From: an uncultured Spirochaetales bacterium
Lineage (GTDB): Bacteria; Spirochaetota; Spirochaetia; Sphaerochaetales; Sphaerochaetaceae
Assembly: GCA_934276485.1 (NCBI GenBank)
Contig: CAKQTE010000029.1
Coordinates: 1 to 17,449 of the forward strand
Reading direction: 5' to 3'
DNA: 17,449 nucleotides
Each line of letters opens with the position of its first letter. The first letter of the stretch is position 1. The notes under the pieces were generated by a model. That model was given only the letters and a program-made list of their open reading frames with translations. It was not told where the DNA came from and did not search any database. The position numbers and the translations under genes were made by a program. Positions 15,025-17,449 of this stretch are shown here, one piece after another.

Positions 15025-15999
15025 ATGACACTATCAAAGAAAATTACGGAAGAAAGAAAAAAGAAAGGATGGTCACAAGAAGACCTAGCAGACAAGCTAG
15101 GCATTTCCAGACAAGCTGTTTCAAAGTGGGAAAGCTCTAGCTCTGTTCCAGATTTGCAGAAGGTTGTACTAATGGCAGATCTATTTGAAGTAAGCACAGA
15201 TTACTTATTGAAAGACAATGAATACACGGATGAAAAGCTAGAACAAAAAGAAGAAGAGCTATATCGATTGACACTTGAAGAAGCCAACAGCTTTCTAGAG
15301 ATGAAGCAAAATGCCTCACTTTGGATTGCCAATGCAACTTCTATATGTATTCTAAGTCCTGTATTGCTAATTCTACTTTCATCTCTCACTCAAAGCCCAA
15401 ATCGTAAGATATCAGATGGCGTTGCAGCAGGTCTTGGTTGTACTGTCTTATTCTCAATGGTAGCAGTAGCTGTATTTATCTTCATCACAAAGGGCTTGAA
15501 GATGAATGAGTTTAATCACCTGACAGAACTATCATTCAAAGCTGAATCAGAAGTTGTAGCACTGGCAAAGGAAAAACTAGATAAATACGAAGATAAGTAC
15601 TTACGATATACAGCAATCGGTGTTGTTATATGCATAATATCTATCATTCCAATCATTATTGCAGGCGCTTTCGATGCATCAGATTCAATACTTTGTGTGG
15701 CTTTCCTTCTTGCATTGATCTCTATTGGCGTGAATATCATAATTCGTGTTGGAATCATTAAAGGTAGTTATGATACGCTATTGCAACAAGGAGAGTTTTC
15801 GGTAACTGAAAAACATGCAAGAAAGAAGCTAAGTGCTTTTTCAAGCATATATTGGTGTCTTGCTACAGCAATATACCTAGCTTGGAGCTTCTGGACAGCA
15901 AGATGGAACTTCACATGGCTTGTTTGGCCTGTTGCTGGTGTGCTATATGCATCACTAGCAGGAATCGCCAGGATTGTAATGAAGGTCGATGAGACATAA
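15025..15999 (+). CDS. Membrane-bound XRE-family transcriptional regulator
   Basis: A 324-residue protein with an N-terminal XRE/HTH_3 domain (5-62), containing GWSQEDLADKLGISRQAVSKWESSSSVPDL. A charged, probably coiled linker follows (66-95), and then about six hydrophobic membrane segments (about 99-121, 135-156, 196-215, 222-242, 275-292 and 296-316). The DNA-binding domain would sit at the inner membrane face and respond to a membrane-sensed cue. Start ATG at 15025 has AAGGAAG upstream; an ATG 12 codons earlier has no ribosome site. It is followed after 20 bp by the GNAT-YoaP gene on the same strand and diverges from the amino-acid transporter. The membrane part is not a domain I can name. 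Confidence 0.87.
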   Translation: MTLSKKITEERKKKGWSQEDLADKLGISRQAVSKWESSSSVPDLQKVVLMADLFEVSTDYLLKDNEYTDEKLEQKEEELYRLTLEEANSFLEMKQNASLWIANATSICILSPVLLILLSSLTQSPNRKISDGVAAGLGCTVLFSMVAVAVFIFITKGLKMNEFNHLTELSFKAESEVVALAKEKLDKYEDKYLRYTAIGVVICIISIIPIIIAGAFDASDSILCVAFLLALISIGVNIIIRVGIIKGSYDTLLQQGEFSVTEKHARKKLSAFSSIYWCLATAIYLAWSFWTARWNFTWLVWPVAGVLYASLAGIARIVMKVDET

Positions 16000-16019
16000 A
16001 GAATAAAGAAGTTGAATAT

Positions 16020-16763
16020 ATGGATTACATTAGGATCTCGAAAGACAATATCGACAAAGAACACATATGCTGTGCTATGTCCGGCAAGCAAAGCATTGCA
16101 AAGAAGGAATGGCTCAAGAAACGCTTTGATGAAGGTCTTGTCTTCTATAGAAGCGTTGAACGTGGAAAGTGCTTTATAGAATACATTCCAGCAGAGAATG
16201 CTTGGGTTCCAATTATTGCTGATGGATATTTATATATCAACTGTTTGTGGGTATCTGGTGCTATGAAAGGCAAAGGATACTCAGCGGAGCTACTGAATGA
16301 ATGTATCCTAGATGGAAAAAAACAAGGAAAGAAAGGCATCTGCATACTCTCATCTAGAGGACGAAAACGCGAGTTTCTCTCCGATCCAAAATATCTTGCT
16401 CATAAAGGTTTTGTTGAAGCCGACATATCAGACTGTGGTATTAACCTAATGTATCTTCCATTTGCGCCTGATGCTGAAAAGCCAAAGTTCAAAGATTGTG
16501 CAAAACACCCAGTAGAGAAGAAAGATGGATTTGTTCTCTACTACACAGATCAATGCCCATTTACTTTCTATTGGGTTCCCAAAGTCGAAGATATAGCGAA
16601 AGAAAACAATATACCTTTGAGCGTTATACATATAGATAATAAGGAAATGGCTCAAAATCTCTCGTCTCCTGTCACAACATACGCACTCTTCAAGGATGGC
16701 AAATTCCTAACACAATGCATCCAGTCCGACAAGAAGTTCTTAGCACTTGCTAGTAGGAAGTGA
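16020..16763 (+). CDS. yoaP: GNAT acetyltransferase with C-terminal YoaP-like domain
   Basis: A 247-residue two-domain protein. The N-terminal half (about 1-150) is a GNAT acetyltransferase fold; AMKGKGYSAELLNECI (81-96) is its acetyl-CoA loop and helix. The C-terminal part (about 170-240) matches the YoaP-like domain, thioredoxin-like, with YYTDQCPFTFYWVPKVEDIAKE containing a C-P-F-T motif (179-182) and SSPVTTYALFKDGKF following. Length and domain order match Bacillus YoaP. The biochemical role of the family is not established; a single redox-like cysteine next to an acetyltransferase suggests modification of a small thiol or peptide. The ribosome site is weak. The next gene begins 2 bp after the stop. 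Confidence 0.85.
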   Translation: MDYIRISKDNIDKEHICCAMSGKQSIAKKEWLKKRFDEGLVFYRSVERGKCFIEYIPAENAWVPIIADGYLYINCLWVSGAMKGKGYSAELLNECILDGKKQGKKGICILSSRGRKREFLSDPKYLAHKGFVEADISDCGINLMYLPFAPDAEKPKFKDCAKHPVEKKDGFVLYYTDQCPFTFYWVPKVEDIAKENNIPLSVIHIDNKEMAQNLSSPVTTYALFKDGKFLTQCIQSDKKFLALASRK

Positions 16764-16765
16764 AC

Positions 16766-17197
16766 ATGAAATATAATCAGACGATAAAGTTAAAGAATGG
16801 GAAAAATGCAATAATACGTAATGCTACAGGATCTGATGGTTCGATTGTTCTAGATGCATTCAAAGCCATTAGTGCAGAAACAGACTATCTACTTAGCTAT
16901 CCTGATGAGATTATGTTTACTCCTGAAGAAGAATCTTCATTTTTGCAAAAGAAAGCAGATAGTGCTAATGAGATACAAATCATTGCACTTGTTGACGGTG
17001 TCGTTGTAGGAATATCTGGAATAGATTCCTGCGGATCAAAATATAAAATCAAACATCGAGCAGGAATGGGAGTGAGTGTTTTAAAGGATTATTGGGGACT
17101 TGGGATCGGAAGCGCGCTTGTTGATGCCTGTATTAAGTGCACAAAGGATGCAGGATACACACAATTGATGAAATTAGCTCTGCACACTCAGCCATAA
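16766..17197 (+). pseudogene. GNAT acetyltransferase, apparently truncated by frameshift
   Basis: An open frame of 143 codons with a clear GNAT fold. AIIRNATGSDGSIVLDAF is strand 1 and helix 1, QIIALVDGVVVGISGID the central strands, and VSVLKDYWGLGIGSALVDACIKCTKDAG (103-130) the acetyl-CoA motif A. After GYTQL the protein ends abruptly with MKLALHTQP, where relatives continue for another 25-40 residues (a VxxxNxxAIxxYxxxGF segment). Downstream, another frame reads AHSAIIRMIWSGVKSL and later EKGTFLRKIEVLRI (to about 17279), which resembles that missing tail. I infer a small indel near 17170-17180 plus decay. The start is ATG at 16766 with AGGAAG upstream; a GTG two codons earlier is less likely. 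A shortened but active product cannot be excluded. Confidence 0.6.
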
Positions 17198-17327
17198 TTA
17201 GAATGATTTGGAGTGGAGTTAAGAGCTTGTCAACAAGTTATTTAGAGAAAGGAACTTTTCTAAGAAAAATTGAGGTATTACGAATATAAATATTTATTAT
17301 ATAAGCATTTATCGTTTACAGAAGCTA

Positions 17328-17349
17328 ATAAGTAGTATATAATACTTAT
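17328..17349. repeat. Short AT-rich inverted repeat beside the second IS copy
   Basis: ATAAGTA (17328-17334) and TACTTAT (17343-17349) are perfect 7-bp arms around 8 nt. It ends five bases before the IS boundary. It may be chance in such AT-rich sequence, or a preferred insertion target. Confidence 0.35.
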
Positions 17350-17354
17350 ATGAA

Positions 17355-17449
17355 TAAAACTTCCCCAATTTATTGTACTATAGAGTCTCTGAAACAGGAT
17401 TCTTTCTAGGTCTACCTCTCTTTTTCTTTGGTGCACTTGGATCAGGAAG
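17355..17449 (-). mobile_element. Left end of a second copy of the same IS (partial, window ends inside)
   Basis: These 95 bases are identical to bases 1-95 and in the same orientation. They include the left inverted repeat and the last 23 or so codons of the transposase (with the AT-hook coding part). The window ends inside the element. Either a second direct IS copy lies here, or the molecule or assembly path closes on the first copy. Confidence 0.92.

Noticed and set aside
17242..17263. Hairpin TTAGAGAA / TTTTCTAA as a terminator after the GNAT gene
   Set aside because: The stem is weak and AT-rich with a wobble and lacks a U-run. It overlaps the relic coding tail.
1..17449. Firm call of a composite transposon
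   Set aside because: The second IS copy is only 95 bp inside the window, and no target-site duplication can be matched around the whole segment. The flanks tatga and atattat do not repeat each other.

Overview
The window looks like 17.4 kb of chromosome from an AT-rich spirochaete, probably of the Sphaerochaeta/Treponema type found in animal guts. The best evidence is two periplasmic binding proteins whose signal peptides end in LFAGGSQE and LFANGSKE. This Cys-less ending is typical of that group and unusual elsewhere. Near-consensus ribosome sites and sigma-70-type promoters also fit. The genus cannot be set from the sequence alone. There are no rRNA or tRNA genes, no CRISPR array, and no phage or plasmid replication gene.

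Layout. (1) Bases 1-1831 are a complete insertion sequence with 30-bp imperfect terminal inverted repeats and one DDE transposase of the IS4/IS1634 type on the minus strand. (2) Bases 1832-2370 hold a frameshifted YibE/F gene remnant and the promoter of the next gene. (3) Bases 2371-3600 (+) encode an AAA/DUF4143 ATPase. (4) Bases 3747-12261 (-) are one tightly packed nine-gene operon, transcribed in the order tetR regulator, M20 amidohydrolase, SDR-like protein, DapA-family aldolase, livK, livH, livM, livG, livF. It has an 18-bp perfect palindrome at its promoter. (5) Bases 12466-14687 (-) are a three-gene polar amino-acid ABC transporter (binding protein, permease, ATPase). (6) Bases 14688-15024 are a divergent control region with several repeat motifs. 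(7) Bases 15025-17197 (+) hold a membrane-bound XRE regulator, a GNAT-YoaP fusion protein and a GNAT gene that appears to have lost its normal C-terminus by frameshift. (8) The last 95 bases repeat the first 95 exactly and are the start of a second IS copy in the same orientation.

The nine-gene operon reads as an import-and-degrade unit. LivKHMGF would bring in a small carboxylated compound. The M20 enzyme would cut an amide or N-acyl bond. The SDR-like and aldolase proteins would process the product. The TetR protein would sense substrate and control the whole transcript from its own operator. The substrate is not known. The SDR-like protein lacks the usual catalytic lysine, so the pathway may not be a textbook one.

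The exact end-to-start match means the window is either a segment between two direct IS copies, a 17,354-bp circle, or an assembly path that closes on a repeat. The sequence alone cannot separate these. Decayed genes lie next to both IS ends, which fits IS-driven local gene loss.
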